Below are positions 25,889-34,998 of a stretch of DNA of 64,000 nt, one piece after another; position 1 is the stretch's first letter, and each line of letters opens with the position of its first letter. The notes beneath the pieces are model-generated. The model was not told the DNA's origin. It ran no database searches and was given only the letters and a program-made list of their open reading frames with translations. The stretch is from Stutzerimonas xanthomarina DSM 18231 (GTDB lineage Bacteria; Pseudomonadota; Gammaproteobacteria; Pseudomonadales; Pseudomonadaceae): the NCBI RefSeq assembly GCF_900129835.1, contig NZ_FQXA01000006.1:285313-349312 (forward strand). Reading direction: 5' to 3'. The translations under genes were made by a program, and so were the position numbers.

Positions 25889-27820
25889 TCACAGTTTGAA
25901 ACTACCCATCTGCCGGCTCAGATCATCTGCCAGACGGCTCAGTTGCTGACAATCTTCACGACAGACCTGCACGTCTGTGGCGGTGGCCTGGGCCAGATCA
26001 GCGATACCCTGCACGTTGCGGGTGATCTCCTCGGTCACGCTGCTCTGCTCCTCGGTCGCTGCCGCCACCTGGGTGTTCATGTCGCTGATCGCCTCGACCT
26101 GTTCGGTGATGGCACCGAGCGACTGCCCGGTGCGCTGGCTGGCCTGTACGCCGGTGCCGGTCGCAGCCTGCCCTGCATGCATCGAGCTGACCGCATTCTC
26201 GGCACCACTCTTGAGCCCCTGAATCATCTGCTGGATCTCGTCAGTGGATGCTTGCGTGCGGCTGGCCAGGGTGCGAACTTCATCGGCGACCACCGCAAAG
26301 CCTCGGCCCATTTCACCAGCGCGAGCAGCCTCGATGGCCGCATTGAGCGCCAGCAGGTTGGTCTGCTCGGAGATACTGCGGATCACGGCCAACACCTTGT
26401 CGATGGAGGCGACCTGCTGCGCGAGATCGGTAACCGACTCCGCGGCGTGGCCGATCTCGCCGGACATCTTCTCAATGTGCGCAATAGAATCGCTGACCAC
26501 CTTGAGCGCTTCCACCGCCTCGCTGCGTGCACCTTGCGATGCCTGGGCAGCGCTGCTGGCATTCTGCGCGATCTCCTGCACAGTCAGGCCCATCTCGTGC
26601 ACCGCGGTGGCAACCATATCGGTCATTTCATGCTGGCGGCCCGCCCGCGTCGCGGTGTTGTCGACGACCTGCGCCACCTGGCCAACGGCAGTGCGCAATT
26701 GCTGGCTGGTGTTCAGCACATCGCCGATCAATCCGCGCAGACTGCCGATGAATTGGTTGAAGCCGCGCGCCAGATCACCCAGTTCGTCGGCGCGGCTTTC
26801 GTCCAGACGGCGCGTGAGGTCGCCACCTCCGCCACCGATTTCCACGAGTGCGCTGGTCACCTGGCGGATAGGCTTCACCAGCCCGCGCGCCAGCAGCACC
26901 ACCAGGCCGAGGAACGCCAGTGCGATGCAGGCACCAATCAGGCTGATGGTCCACATCGTGCGGCGCGCCTCGGCAAAGATTTCTGCTTCCGGCACTTCGC
27001 TGACCAGCACCCAACCCAGGCTTTCCAGAGGCTGAGCGATCGCCAGGAAGGCTTCGCCGTCACGCTCGAATCGCACCACGTCGGGTGCGCCATTGAGGAG
27101 CTTCTGCGCGGCATCGCTGCCGGTCAGCGCGCTAAGCTCGACTTGGTCGTTGTTCTCGGTTTTGGGGTGAACCTTGACGCGGCCATCCGCAGCGATGAGG
27201 TATACCTCACCGCGCTCGCCGAAGCGGAAATTGCTGATCAGCTCGGACATGCTTTTGAGGCTGAAGCCAAGACCAGCCACACCCACGGTTTTGCCATCTG
27301 CCTCGATGCGCTGGTTGATGAACAAGGTCGGCTGGCGAGACGCTTTGTCGATGTCGATTTCGAAGCGCCGTTCGATGCCGCTGTCGACCAGGCTGTAGAA
27401 CCAGCCATCACCCGCAGCACTGCGACTGAGCGTTCGAGAGAGCCCTGTTTCGGAGTAGTAGTTGCCACTGTCGAGCACGGCGATCGAGGTAGTCAACGCG
27501 TTCTGCTGAGCCGTGACGCCCTCAAGGTAACGGCCCATCGCCTCCGCCTGGTCTGCGCCCTCGCCTTCACGCAGCCAGTCCTGAACCAGCGTATTGCCGG
27601 CAATCCCGGCCGTGGCGGTGATCGGCGCCGCCAATGTGCGCTCAATATCGTTGCGGATTGCCGATATATTGGCAGGCAACGCTTGCCCCACCAGATACCG
27701 CTCGGCGAGGCGATTGACCGCCGACGAATAAATCAGGATGACGATCAGGATGCTGGTAAGCAACGCCGCCCCCATGCTGACGATCAATTGCCATTGAATA
27801 CTGCGTTGCATGAAAGGCAT
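25889..27820 (-). CDS. Methyl-accepting chemotaxis protein with dCACHE-like periplasmic sensor
   Basis: The 643-residue receptor has a first membrane segment (about 11-33), a large periplasmic domain of about 250 residues with CACHE features ([44 protein letters not shown]), a second membrane segment (about 290-312), a HAMP domain and a cytoplasmic signalling hairpin with the tip [18 protein letters not shown]. It would sense a small molecule outside the cytoplasmic membrane and signal to CheA/CheW. Its gene shares an end terminator with the tsx-like gene, and its upstream region holds imperfect TTGTRYACAA matches. A purine or purine-breakdown ligand, as for McpH of P. putida, is therefore a reasonable guess but unproved. 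Confidence 0.88.
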   Translation of the reverse strand: MPFMQRSIQWQLIVSMGAALLTSILIVILIYSSAVNRLAERYLVGQALPANISAIRNDIERTLAAPITATAGIAGNTLVQDWLREGEGADQAEAMGRYLEGVTAQQNALTTSIAVLDSGNYYSETGLSRTLSRSAAGDGWFYSLVDSGIERRFEIDIDKASRQPTLFINQRIEADGKTVGVAGLGFSLKSMSELISNFRFGERGEVYLIAADGRVKVHPKTENNDQVELSALTGSDAAQKLLNGAPDVVRFERDGEAFLAIAQPLESLGWVLVSEVPEAEIFAEARRTMWTISLIGACIALAFLGLVVLLARGLVKPIRQVTSALVEIGGGGGDLTRRLDESRADELGDLARGFNQFIGSLRGLIGDVLNTSQQLRTAVGQVAQVVDNTATRAGRQHEMTDMVATAVHEMGLTVQEIAQNASSAAQASQGARSEAVEALKVVSDSIAHIEKMSGEIGHAAESVTDLAQQVASIDKVLAVIRSISEQTNLLALNAAIEAARAGEMGRGFAVVADEVRTLASRTQASTDEIQQMIQGLKSGAENAVSSMHAGQAATGTGVQASQRTGQSLGAITEQVEAISDMNTQVAAATEEQSSVTEEITRNVQGIADLAQATATDVQVCREDCQQLSRLADDLSRQMGSFKL

Positions 27821-27850
27821 GTGCGTAACCTCTGTTGTTTTTTGTTAACG

Positions 27851-27880
27851 TACACAACTTTAATGCAGCTATGTATACAT
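27851..27880. promoter_or_regulatory. Imperfect TTGTRYACAA-like sites before the chemoreceptor gene
   Basis: On the minus strand TTGTGTACGT (27849-27858) and the perfect palindrome ATGTATACAT (27871-27880) each match the purine operator in eight of ten positions. They lie 30-60 bases before the chemoreceptor start. The region 27881-28162 shows nothing else that is convincing. Confidence 0.35.
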
Positions 27881-28162
27881 GCAGTAATATTTGACGTCAG
27901 TATTCTATCGGTCGAAATGAAGAAGGCTTGATGACCGTTTGGCGGACAACGCTGAAGCGGCGTCGACGCGCCGCTGTAGACGGGCACTCTTGGCTTGCGA
28001 GCTGTACAGGGGGTGATCGGGTGAAAGGTATACCGGGGCTGTCATTCAGCTCCCTGGTTCCCCTCATACCAAGGCTGCCGTTGCCTTGAGGCCGTTCGGA
28101 AGCCGGTGCTAGGATGCGGAGGCAGGCCACCAGGCTGGGTGGTCATGAATTGAACAGGCCCT

Positions 28163-28795
28163 ATGTCCAGTATTCGCGAACGCAACAAAGAACTGATCCT
28201 TCGTGCTGCCAGCGAAGAATTCGCCGAGAAGGGCTTCGCCGCCTGCAAAACCAGCGATATTGCCGACCGCGCCGGACTGCCCAAGCCCAACGTCTACTAC
28301 TACTTCAAAAGCAAGGAAAACCTCTATCGCGAGGTACTGGACAGCATCGTCGAGCCCCTGCTGCAGGCGTCTGCTCCGTTCAATCAACCCGGCGAACCAG
28401 CAGATGTGTTACGCGCCTACATCCGCACCAAAATTCGTATTTCCAGGGAACACGCTTGCGCCTCCAAGGTGTTTGCCAGCGAGATCATGCATGGCGCGCC
28501 ACATCTACCAGCCGAGCGTGCCGCGCAGCTCAATGCTCAGGCCAGCCATAATGTGGCTCGCATCCGGGGCTGGATTGAAAAGGGACTGATGGCGACCGTC
28601 GACCCTCATCACCTGATGTTCAGCATCTGGGCGGCGACCCAGACCTACGCCGATTTCGACTGGCAAATTTCTACCGTCACCGGCAAGCCCGAACTCGATG
28701 ATGCTGACTATGAAGCCGCCGCCGAAACAATCACCAGGATGGTCATCAAAGGCTGCGAGGTTAAGGAAGCGAATCCAGTTGACGAACCCCTGTAG
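28163..28795 (+). CDS. TetR-family regulator, RutR-like
   Basis: The 210-residue protein has an N-terminal TetR helix-turn-helix (about 28-48, KTSDIADRAGLPKPNVYYYF) and a C-terminal domain with KVFASEIMHGAPHL and FSIWAATQTYADFDWQI, which match the RutR/YcdC C-terminal family. RutR-type regulators respond to pyrimidine or hydantoin metabolites and bind TTGACCANNTGGTCAA-like sites. In other pseudomonads close relatives sit beside pyrimidine or hydantoin degradation genes; none are next to it here. Three TTGAC-N6-GTCAG sites before xdhA and the NCS2 permease in this window are candidate targets. ATG 28163 gives the expected N-terminus. The upstream region to 27821 holds no gene. Confidence 0.85.
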   Translation: MSSIRERNKELILRAASEEFAEKGFAACKTSDIADRAGLPKPNVYYYFKSKENLYREVLDSIVEPLLQASAPFNQPGEPADVLRAYIRTKIRISREHACASKVFASEIMHGAPHLPAERAAQLNAQASHNVARIRGWIEKGLMATVDPHHLMFSIWAATQTYADFDWQISTVTGKPELDDADYEAAAETITRMVIKGCEVKEANPVDEPL

Positions 28796-28988
28796 TCAAA
28801 TCGCAATGATGTCTGTGGTATCGCCGTGTGGCGCCGCTTTCCGATTCAATCAGAATCCGATCACAGACCCGGCAGGACATCGGGCGATCTGCTACGTTTT
28901 GCCTCGCGCGCATACCCGTCGTCTTTGACGCATCACCCACGACAACCAATACTTGCGTTGGCACCCGGCTCGGAAAAAGGAAATTCTA

Positions 28989-31049
28989 TTGACCGCATTG
29001 CGTAACAGTCTGTCCCGGAAACTGCTCCGCATCGTTTTGCTGTCTGCGCTTGCCGTTGGCCTGGTACTGAGCTGCGCGCAAATCGTTTTCGATGCCTACA
29101 ACACCCGCCAGCTGATCGACGCCGAAGCGCAGCGAATCCTGCGCATGACCCGTGACCCCTCCACACAGGCGATCTACAGCCTGGACCGGGAAATGGGCGC
29201 GCAGGTCATGGAAGGCCTGTTCCAGCATGAGTCGATTCGCAAGGCGTCGATCGGACTACCCGGGGAGCCGCCACTGGCTGAAAAGTCCCGCCCACTCATG
29301 CCACTATCCTCGCGCTGGTTGACGGACCCGATCCTAGGCCGCGATCAGGACTTCTCAATACCACTGATCGGCCGCCCGCCTTACAACGAATACTACGGCG
29401 ACCTGCGCATCACACTCGATACGGCGCCCTATGGAGAGGCGTTCCTCAGCAGCTCGGTGGTGCTCTTTGTGGTCGGCATCCTGCGTGCGCTGGTGCTGGG
29501 TTTCCTGCTGTACCTGATCTATGAGTGGCTGCTGACGCGACCGCTGACCAAGCTCATCGAACACATGTCGCGCATCAACCCGGGTCGCCCCGGCGAGCAC
29601 TCACTGCCGATGCCAAAAGGGCACGAGCGCAATGAACTGGGACTCTGGGTCGAAACGGCCAATGGCCTGCTCGCCTCGATTCAACACAACATGCAGTTGC
29701 GCCATACCGCCGAAAGCAACCTGCAACGCATGACCCAATACGACTCGCTCACCAACCTGCCGAACCGCCAGCAGTTGCAACAGCAACTGGACAACATCCT
29801 GAGCGAGGCCACCCGACTGCAACGCCGCGTGGCCGTACTCTGTCTCGGGCTGGATGATTTCAAGGGTCTGAACGAACAGTTCAGCTACCAGACTGGCGAT
29901 CGCCTGCTGGTGGCCCTGGCCGATCGTTTACGCAATCAGAGCGGGCGTGTAGGGGCGCTTGCCCGGCTGGGAGGCGACCAATTCGTGCTAGTGCTGGTCG
30001 GCTTCGAACAACCCTACGAGGCAGCCGAATTGGCGCAGAAAGTCCTCGACGACCTGGAGCGCCCCGTCACCCTCGATGAGCAACACATACGCTTGCGCGC
30101 CACCATCGGTATCACCCTGTACCCCGAAGACGGTGACAACACTGAAAAGCTGCTGCAAAAAGCCGAACAGACCATGACGTTGGCCAAGAACCGGTCACGC
30201 AATCGCTACCAGTTCTATGTCGCCAGCATCGACAGCGAAATGAGGACGCGCCGGGAGTTGCAGAATGACCTGGCCGAAGCGCTTGCACGTGGCGAGTTCC
30301 ATCTGGTCTATCAGCCGCAGATCGACTACCAGCTCAAACGCATCACCGGCGTTGAAGCCTTGCTGCGCTGGGCTCACCCGAGCGGCAAGATGGTTCCGCC
30401 CGACATCTTCATTCCCATCGCAGAACAGAATGGCAGCATCATCGCCATTGGCGAGTGGGTGCTCGACCAGGCCTGCCGCCAACTGAGCGAATGGCATCAA
30501 CAGGGTTTCAGCGACCTGCGCATGGCGGTCAACCTGTCCACGGTGCAGCTGCACCACGCCGGGCTGCCAGGGGTGATCAGCAACCTGCTCAGCAGCCACA
30601 GACTGCCACCCGAGACGCTGGAGCTCGAGGTGACCGAAACGGGTTTGATGGAAGACATAGCCGCCGCCACCGATAATCTGCACAGCCTGCGTCGCTCCGG
30701 CGCGTTGATCGCCATCGACGATTTCGGAACCGGCTATTCATCGCTGAGCTATCTGAAAAGCCTGCCGCTGGACAAGATCAAGATCGACAAGAGCTTTGTG
30801 CGGGATATGGCGGCTTTCGAAGGCGATACCACCATCGTTCGCGCCATCATCCAGTTGGGCAAGAGCCTGGGTATGCTGGTGATCGCCGAGGGCGTGGAGA
30901 CCGCCGAGCAGGAACGCTACCTGATCAACGAAGGTTGCAACGAAGGCCAGGGCTACTACTACAGCAAACCCGTGTCAGCGCCTGAACTGACCGCCTTGCT
31001 CAAGCAATCGCTGCGCTCCGAGCGCCGGCTCAATTCCGAACACCTATAA
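28989..31049 (+). CDS. Membrane GGDEF-EAL protein, probable c-di-GMP phosphodiesterase
   Basis: The 686-residue protein has a membrane segment at about 13-35, a periplasmic stretch of about 115 residues, a second membrane segment near 155-180, a HAMP-like linker, a GGDEF domain and an EAL domain. The GGDEF site reads GGDQF (328-332), so the catalytic glutamate is glutamine and no RxxD inhibitory site precedes it. Cyclase activity is therefore unlikely. The EAL domain is intact: EAL at 456-458, VTETGLMED, IDDFGTGYSSLSYL, KIDKSFV and IAEGVET. It probably degrades cyclic di-GMP in response to a periplasmic signal. Two TTG starts are possible; 28989 is preferred because AAAAAGGA lies 6-7 bases before it. 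Confidence 0.88.
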   Translation: MTALRNSLSRKLLRIVLLSALAVGLVLSCAQIVFDAYNTRQLIDAEAQRILRMTRDPSTQAIYSLDREMGAQVMEGLFQHESIRKASIGLPGEPPLAEKSRPLMPLSSRWLTDPILGRDQDFSIPLIGRPPYNEYYGDLRITLDTAPYGEAFLSSSVVLFVVGILRALVLGFLLYLIYEWLLTRPLTKLIEHMSRINPGRPGEHSLPMPKGHERNELGLWVETANGLLASIQHNMQLRHTAESNLQRMTQYDSLTNLPNRQQLQQQLDNILSEATRLQRRVAVLCLGLDDFKGLNEQFSYQTGDRLLVALADRLRNQSGRVGALARLGGDQFVLVLVGFEQPYEAAELAQKVLDDLERPVTLDEQHIRLRATIGITLYPEDGDNTEKLLQKAEQTMTLAKNRSRNRYQFYVASIDSEMRTRRELQNDLAEALARGEFHLVYQPQIDYQLKRITGVEALLRWAHPSGKMVPPDIFIPIAEQNGSIIAIGEWVLDQACRQLSEWHQQGFSDLRMAVNLSTVQLHHAGLPGVISNLLSSHRLPPETLELEVTETGLMEDIAAATDNLHSLRRSGALIAIDDFGTGYSSLSYLKSLPLDKIKIDKSFVRDMAAFEGDTTIVRAIIQLGKSLGMLVIAEGVETAEQERYLINEGCNEGQGYYYSKPVSAPELTALLKQSLRSERRLNSEHL

Positions 31050-31110
31050 GCACTGTTTGCCCCGTCGCACATCAAATGCGCACCTCACCTTCAACTTAAG
31101 AGCGTCACCG

Positions 31111-31794
31111 ATGAAGCGTTTTGTACTGATCGACACCGCCGAGATTCCGGATGGCGGCGGCGCCCTGTGCCTGTTCGAGTACGGTGACGACTTCGTCATC
31201 AAGATCCAAGGCGGCAACGGAAACCAGTTGATGAATACCCGGACACATGGGTCCGAAGATGCGCTGGCGGAGATACCCTGCCGAAAGATCGCGCAGCGGC
31301 CGCAACCACGGGTGCTGATTGGCGGCTTGGGTATGGGCTTCACGCTCGCGTCGGCGCTCAGGCACCTGGGCGACAATGCCGAAGTTCAGGTCGCCGAACT
31401 GGTACCCGGCGTGATCGACTGGAATCGTGGTCCGCTGGGAGAGAAATCCGGCATGCCGATCAACGATCCTCGAACCCGCGTGCTGCGCAGCGATGTCGCC
31501 GAGGTGCTGAAGAACGAGCCGCAGGGCTATGACGCCATCATGCTCGATGTCGACAACGGTCCCGAGGGACTGACCCGCAAGGGCAACAGCTGGCTGTACT
31601 CTTCCACCGGGCTCGACGCCTGCGCCAAGGCGCTGCGCCCCAAAGGTTTGCTTGCCGTTTGGTCGGCGAGTGCCGATCAGGCATTCTCGCAGCGCCTCGC
31701 CAAGTCAGGGTTTACCGCCGAAGAAGTCCAGGTGTTCGCGCACGGCAACCGCGGCACCCGGCACACCATCTGGATCGCGGAAAAGCGCGGATAA
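31111..31794 (+). CDS. Spermidine synthase-like (SpeE-fold) protein
   Basis: The 227-residue protein has the methyltransferase-like Rossmann fold of the spermidine synthase family: VLIGGLGMGFTLASALRHLG (the nucleotide loop), VQVAELVPGVIDWNRGPLG (acidic strand end), and IMLDVDNGPEGLTRKGNSWL. It lacks the N-terminal beta-domain and the standard gatekeeping motifs, so true spermidine synthase activity is doubtful. Similar proteins are annotated as spermidine synthase in many pseudomonads. ATG 31111 is used; the frame is open from 31057. No functional link to the neighbouring cyclic di-GMP genes is visible. Confidence 0.7.
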   Translation: MKRFVLIDTAEIPDGGGALCLFEYGDDFVIKIQGGNGNQLMNTRTHGSEDALAEIPCRKIAQRPQPRVLIGGLGMGFTLASALRHLGDNAEVQVAELVPGVIDWNRGPLGEKSGMPINDPRTRVLRSDVAEVLKNEPQGYDAIMLDVDNGPEGLTRKGNSWLYSSTGLDACAKALRPKGLLAVWSASADQAFSQRLAKSGFTAEEVQVFAHGNRGTRHTIWIAEKRG

Positions 31795-31927
31795 AAACGC
31801 GAGGCTCTAGAGGGAGATATCTCATCGCCATCAAAGTAGCTATCGGCCCCCTGGAGCGCTCCACTACACTCAAGGCTGTCCACACCGATCCGTCCCGATA
31901 CCGCGCAGTACTGAAGTGGTACGTACG

Positions 31928-33313
31928 ATGAAAACCGAGCCTCGCCCCGCGCTGGAAACTGTTCTGGATCTGATGCTCGATGCGGTCTGCGTCGTCGATG
32001 CCAACGGCCGCTTCGTCTATGTCAGCGCTGCCTGCGAGAGCATATTTGGCTATACGCAAGAGGAGATGATTGGTCGCCAGATGATGGACCTGGTAGCGCC
32101 CGAGGATCGCGAACGCACCTTGCTGGCGGCGCAGCAGGTGATGTCCGGCCAGCCCAGCCTGCATTTCGAGAACCGCTATATTCGTAGCGACGGGAGACGG
32201 GTAGATATCATGTGGTCGGCCCGCTGGTCCGAGGCCGATCAGTTGCGGGTCGGGGTGGCACGCGACATTACCAGGCGCAAGCGTTCCGAATCGCTGCAGG
32301 AAGCGGTCTATGCGATATCCGAGGCGGCTCACAACGCAGCCAATCTGACTTCGCTATTCGAGCAGGTCCACCAGATCACCGGCCGGCTTATCCCGGCGCC
32401 AAGTTTCTTTGTTGCCTTGAACGACCCTGATCAGGGCAACGCCACATTTCCTTACTGCAAGACCGCTGGCGATCCGGCCCAGCTTCCCCTCGACCCAGCC
32501 GCGGCGCTGTGTACAGAGGTCACCCGGACCGGACAGGCATTGCTGCTGACCGCACATAGCGAGAACGTTTGCGACAACCTCAAGCTATTGGCCGCCACGG
32601 ACAACTTCTGCTGGCTGGCAGCGCCGCTCTCCACCCGTCAGGGTTGCATCGGCGCGCTGCTGCTCAACGATACGGCGGAAAATGCAACCTATTGCGAGCA
32701 GGACATAGACCTGCTGCAGTTCGTCGCCAACCAGGTCGCCACTGCCATTGAACGCAAACAGCTGCAAGCACGTCTCGAGCGGATGGCGCAGTACGATGAG
32801 TTAACCGGCCTGCCCAATCGAGCCTTCCTCTTCGACCGGCTGAAGACGGCGCTGGCGCGCGCACGGCGCAACAGCGAGCGGTTGTCACTGCTGTATCTGG
32901 ATCTCGATGGTTTTAAACAGGTCAACGATGGCTATGGGCATGGTGTGGGTGACCTGCTGCTGCAAGCCTTCGCCCGCCGGCTTACGCAACACACTCGTGA
33001 GACCGACACGGTTGCGAGAATGGGCGGCGACGAGTTCGTCGTGTTGTTGGAAAGCAGCCCGACCGCAGCCGATACGGAGGTCGTGGTCACGCACATTCTC
33101 ACCGCGATGCAAGCGCCGATAGAACTTGCAGGCCTGGCCCTGGCGATCCAACCAAGCATTGGCGTGGCCTATTTTCCAGAGCACGGCACCGACGAAGCAT
33201 CGCTGCTCAGGCGAGCCGATGAGGCGATGTACCAATCCAAATCAGCAAGCGCGCAGCAGCGCCCAAACCTTCAACAGCCCGTTTTTGCCAAGTTCGACAT
33301 AACTCCGCCATAA
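31928..33313 (+). CDS. PAS-GAF-GGDEF diguanylate cyclase
   Basis: The 461-residue soluble protein has a PAS domain (about 15-125, DAVCVVDANGRFVYVSAACE), a GAF domain (about 140-285) and a GGDEF domain (about 300-445). The active site is intact (MGGDEF, 366-370), and an RxxD inhibitory site (RETD) lies exactly five residues before it. It should make cyclic di-GMP with product feedback, opposing the EAL protein encoded 2 kb upstream. No membrane segment is seen. A GTG at 31916 is an alternative start; neither start has a strong ribosome binding site. The PAS and GAF ligands are unknown. Confidence 0.88.
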   Translation: MKTEPRPALETVLDLMLDAVCVVDANGRFVYVSAACESIFGYTQEEMIGRQMMDLVAPEDRERTLLAAQQVMSGQPSLHFENRYIRSDGRRVDIMWSARWSEADQLRVGVARDITRRKRSESLQEAVYAISEAAHNAANLTSLFEQVHQITGRLIPAPSFFVALNDPDQGNATFPYCKTAGDPAQLPLDPAAALCTEVTRTGQALLLTAHSENVCDNLKLLAATDNFCWLAAPLSTRQGCIGALLLNDTAENATYCEQDIDLLQFVANQVATAIERKQLQARLERMAQYDELTGLPNRAFLFDRLKTALARARRNSERLSLLYLDLDGFKQVNDGYGHGVGDLLLQAFARRLTQHTRETDTVARMGGDEFVVLLESSPTAADTEVVVTHILTAMQAPIELAGLALAIQPSIGVAYFPEHGTDEASLLRRADEAMYQSKSASAQQRPNLQQPVFAKFDITPP

Positions 33314-33348
33314 GCGACACGCGCGCGGTTCTGGATGCCCGCCGCGGC

Positions 33349-34221
33349 TCACCCAACCATCCGGGCAGCCAGCACCACCGCACCAAGCAGACAAAGTGCT
33401 GCCCCACCAGCGGCCTGCCAGCGAAAGCGTCGCGCGAGCACTTCCTCGCCGTGACTGGACAGTACGAAGGGCAAGCCCTCTTCTGGGCGCACCAGCTGAT
33501 GCAGCGCTTGCCGGTCGCTGGCCAGACGATGACGCTGCTGCGCTTCAAGGCCGGCGGCGAGGCGCACGCGGCTCCACTCCGCCTGGTCGAGCTGGCCGTC
33601 GCGATTATTGTCGAAACGCTGCAGCAGCCCGGCATAGTCCTCCTTCCATTCCCGCACAACCTGGCCCTGGGCGACCAACAGGTCGAGGCCCTGCCGACCA
33701 CCGCCGGTTGTACGAAAATCGCCAATCGCGTAAAGGGGCTCGTCGGCATGCAACCGCTCCTCGGTGTAGCGGTACTGCCGATGTCCAGTCAGCCAGGCCA
33801 GCACGCCAGCGGGGCGCGCGCTACGAGGGTGGCGCTGGTTACCGGTCCAACGGTCCCGCCGCGCGGGCAGCACTTCGGCGCCCCGCGGATCGATCAGGCA
33901 GTCTCCGGTCGCATCGAACAGCCGCAACAGCCCCTCGCTGCTGCCCTGCTCGAGTATCCGCCAGCTGCCGCGCTTGCCGCCGGAGCAATACTCCTCGATA
34001 CGGTAGCGCCACCAGAGGCAGGGCGTGGCCGTCAGCGGCGCGAGCAATGGCGGCATCTCGGGAAGGCCTCGCAACACCCCAGCCAGCTCGACGTAACCTT
34101 GCGCTGCCGAGCGAATCCGCGACGTCGGTGTGTCCAGCAAGTGACGCAGTTTCGACCAGCGGCTGCTCCACAGCCAGCCGCCAATCAGACACATCGCCAC
34201 GCCAGCAGCGCTCAGCAGCAC
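33349..34221 (-). CDS. Membrane-anchored GIDE-domain protein with an EF-hand loop
   Basis: The 290-residue protein has a membrane segment at each end (about 3-19 and 270-287). The middle resembles the GIDE domain of eukaryotic mitochondrial E3 ligases and their bacterial relatives (GVLRGLPEMPPLLAPLTATP, WWRYRIEEY, and DEPLYAIGDF). No RING domain follows, so ligase function is not implied. Residues 204-215 form a canonical EF-hand calcium loop (D-N-N-R-D-G-Q-L-D-Q-A-E). The GTG start at 34221 lies 12 bases after the lemA stop with GGGGG before it, so it is cotranscribed with lemA. Function unknown; membrane or envelope stress is a guess from the LemA link. Confidence 0.7.
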   Translation of the reverse strand: MLLSAAGVAMCLIGGWLWSSRWSKLRHLLDTPTSRIRSAAQGYVELAGVLRGLPEMPPLLAPLTATPCLWWRYRIEEYCSGGKRGSWRILEQGSSEGLLRLFDATGDCLIDPRGAEVLPARRDRWTGNQRHPRSARPAGVLAWLTGHRQYRYTEERLHADEPLYAIGDFRTTGGGRQGLDLLVAQGQVVREWKEDYAGLLQRFDNNRDGQLDQAEWSRVRLAAGLEAQQRHRLASDRQALHQLVRPEEGLPFVLSSHGEEVLARRFRWQAAGGAALCLLGAVVLAARMVG

Positions 34222-34233
34222 CTTGGCCCCCGC

Positions 34234-34806
34234 TCAACCGAACAGCGGTTTGAGGTCGAGATCGGCCTTCTCCGCCTCGCTGAACTGCAACAAGGCGGCC
34301 TCGCGAAACCCGAACGCACGAGCCAGCAACACATCGGGAAACTGCTCGACGCGCACGTTATTCAGATTGACCGACTCGTTGTACAGCTCGCGGCGATCGG
34401 CGATGCCGCTTTCCAGCCCGCTGATGCGCTGCTGCAGATGACGAAAGCTCTCGTTCGCGCGCAGCTCCGGGTAGCTCTCAGCCAGGGCGAACAGACGCAC
34501 TAACCCTGCACGGAGCCCGGTTTCCGCCTGGCCAAGTGCGCCGACATCGCCCTGCTCGCGGGCATCGGAGACCGCAGTGCGCGCCTTGATCACCCGCTCC
34601 AGGGTGCTGCGTTCGTGCTGCATGTACTGCTTGCAGGTTTCCACCAGCTTGGGCAATTCATCATGGCGCTGGCGCAACAACACATCAATGTTCGACCAGG
34701 CCTTGCTTACGCCGTGCTTGAGCCGCACCAGGCCGTTGTAGAGGACCACGGCGTAAGCCGCAGCGAGAAACAACAGGACGCACGCAATGGCGACACTCAG
34801 GCTCAT
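34234..34806 (-). CDS. lemA: LemA family protein
   Basis: The 190-residue protein has one N-terminal membrane segment (about 4-24), then the LemA helical bundle with YNGLVRLKHGVSKAWSNIDV, LLRQRHDELPKLVETCKQYM and the C-terminal ESVNLNNVRVEQFPDVLLAR. LemA proteins are anchored in the cytoplasmic membrane with a long coiled-coil domain; their role is poorly known. Here the partner gene encodes a GIDE-domain protein. The usual TPM-domain protein genes seen beside lemA in other bacteria are absent. Confidence 0.9.
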   Translation of the reverse strand: MSLSVAIACVLLFLAAAYAVVLYNGLVRLKHGVSKAWSNIDVLLRQRHDELPKLVETCKQYMQHERSTLERVIKARTAVSDAREQGDVGALGQAETGLRAGLVRLFALAESYPELRANESFRHLQQRISGLESGIADRRELYNESVNLNNVRVEQFPDVLLARAFGFREAALLQFSEAEKADLDLKPLFG

Positions 34807-34906
34807 CAGGGCGACTCCAGTAAGGTAACCAGCTTTTTAGAGGTGGCATTCTAGCGGTACCAGCAGACGCGATACGCGACCTGTTCCACGCATTTTCTTT
34901 GCACAA

Positions 34907-34925
34907 AATGCAAATCTTTCGCATT
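34907..34925. promoter_or_regulatory. Probable Fur box before the imelysin operon
   Basis: AATGCAAATCTTTCGCATT is a 19-base near-palindrome of the form AATGC-N9-GCATT, matching the look of Pseudomonas Fur boxes. It lies 74-92 bases before the first imelysin gene, whose family is commonly iron-repressed. Confidence 0.55.
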
Positions 34926-34998
34926 ATGTTCTGCATCCATTTGTCGCAGCCCCTGCTGTCGACCAACTCCTACCACCCTGCAAGCAAAGGAACCCGCC

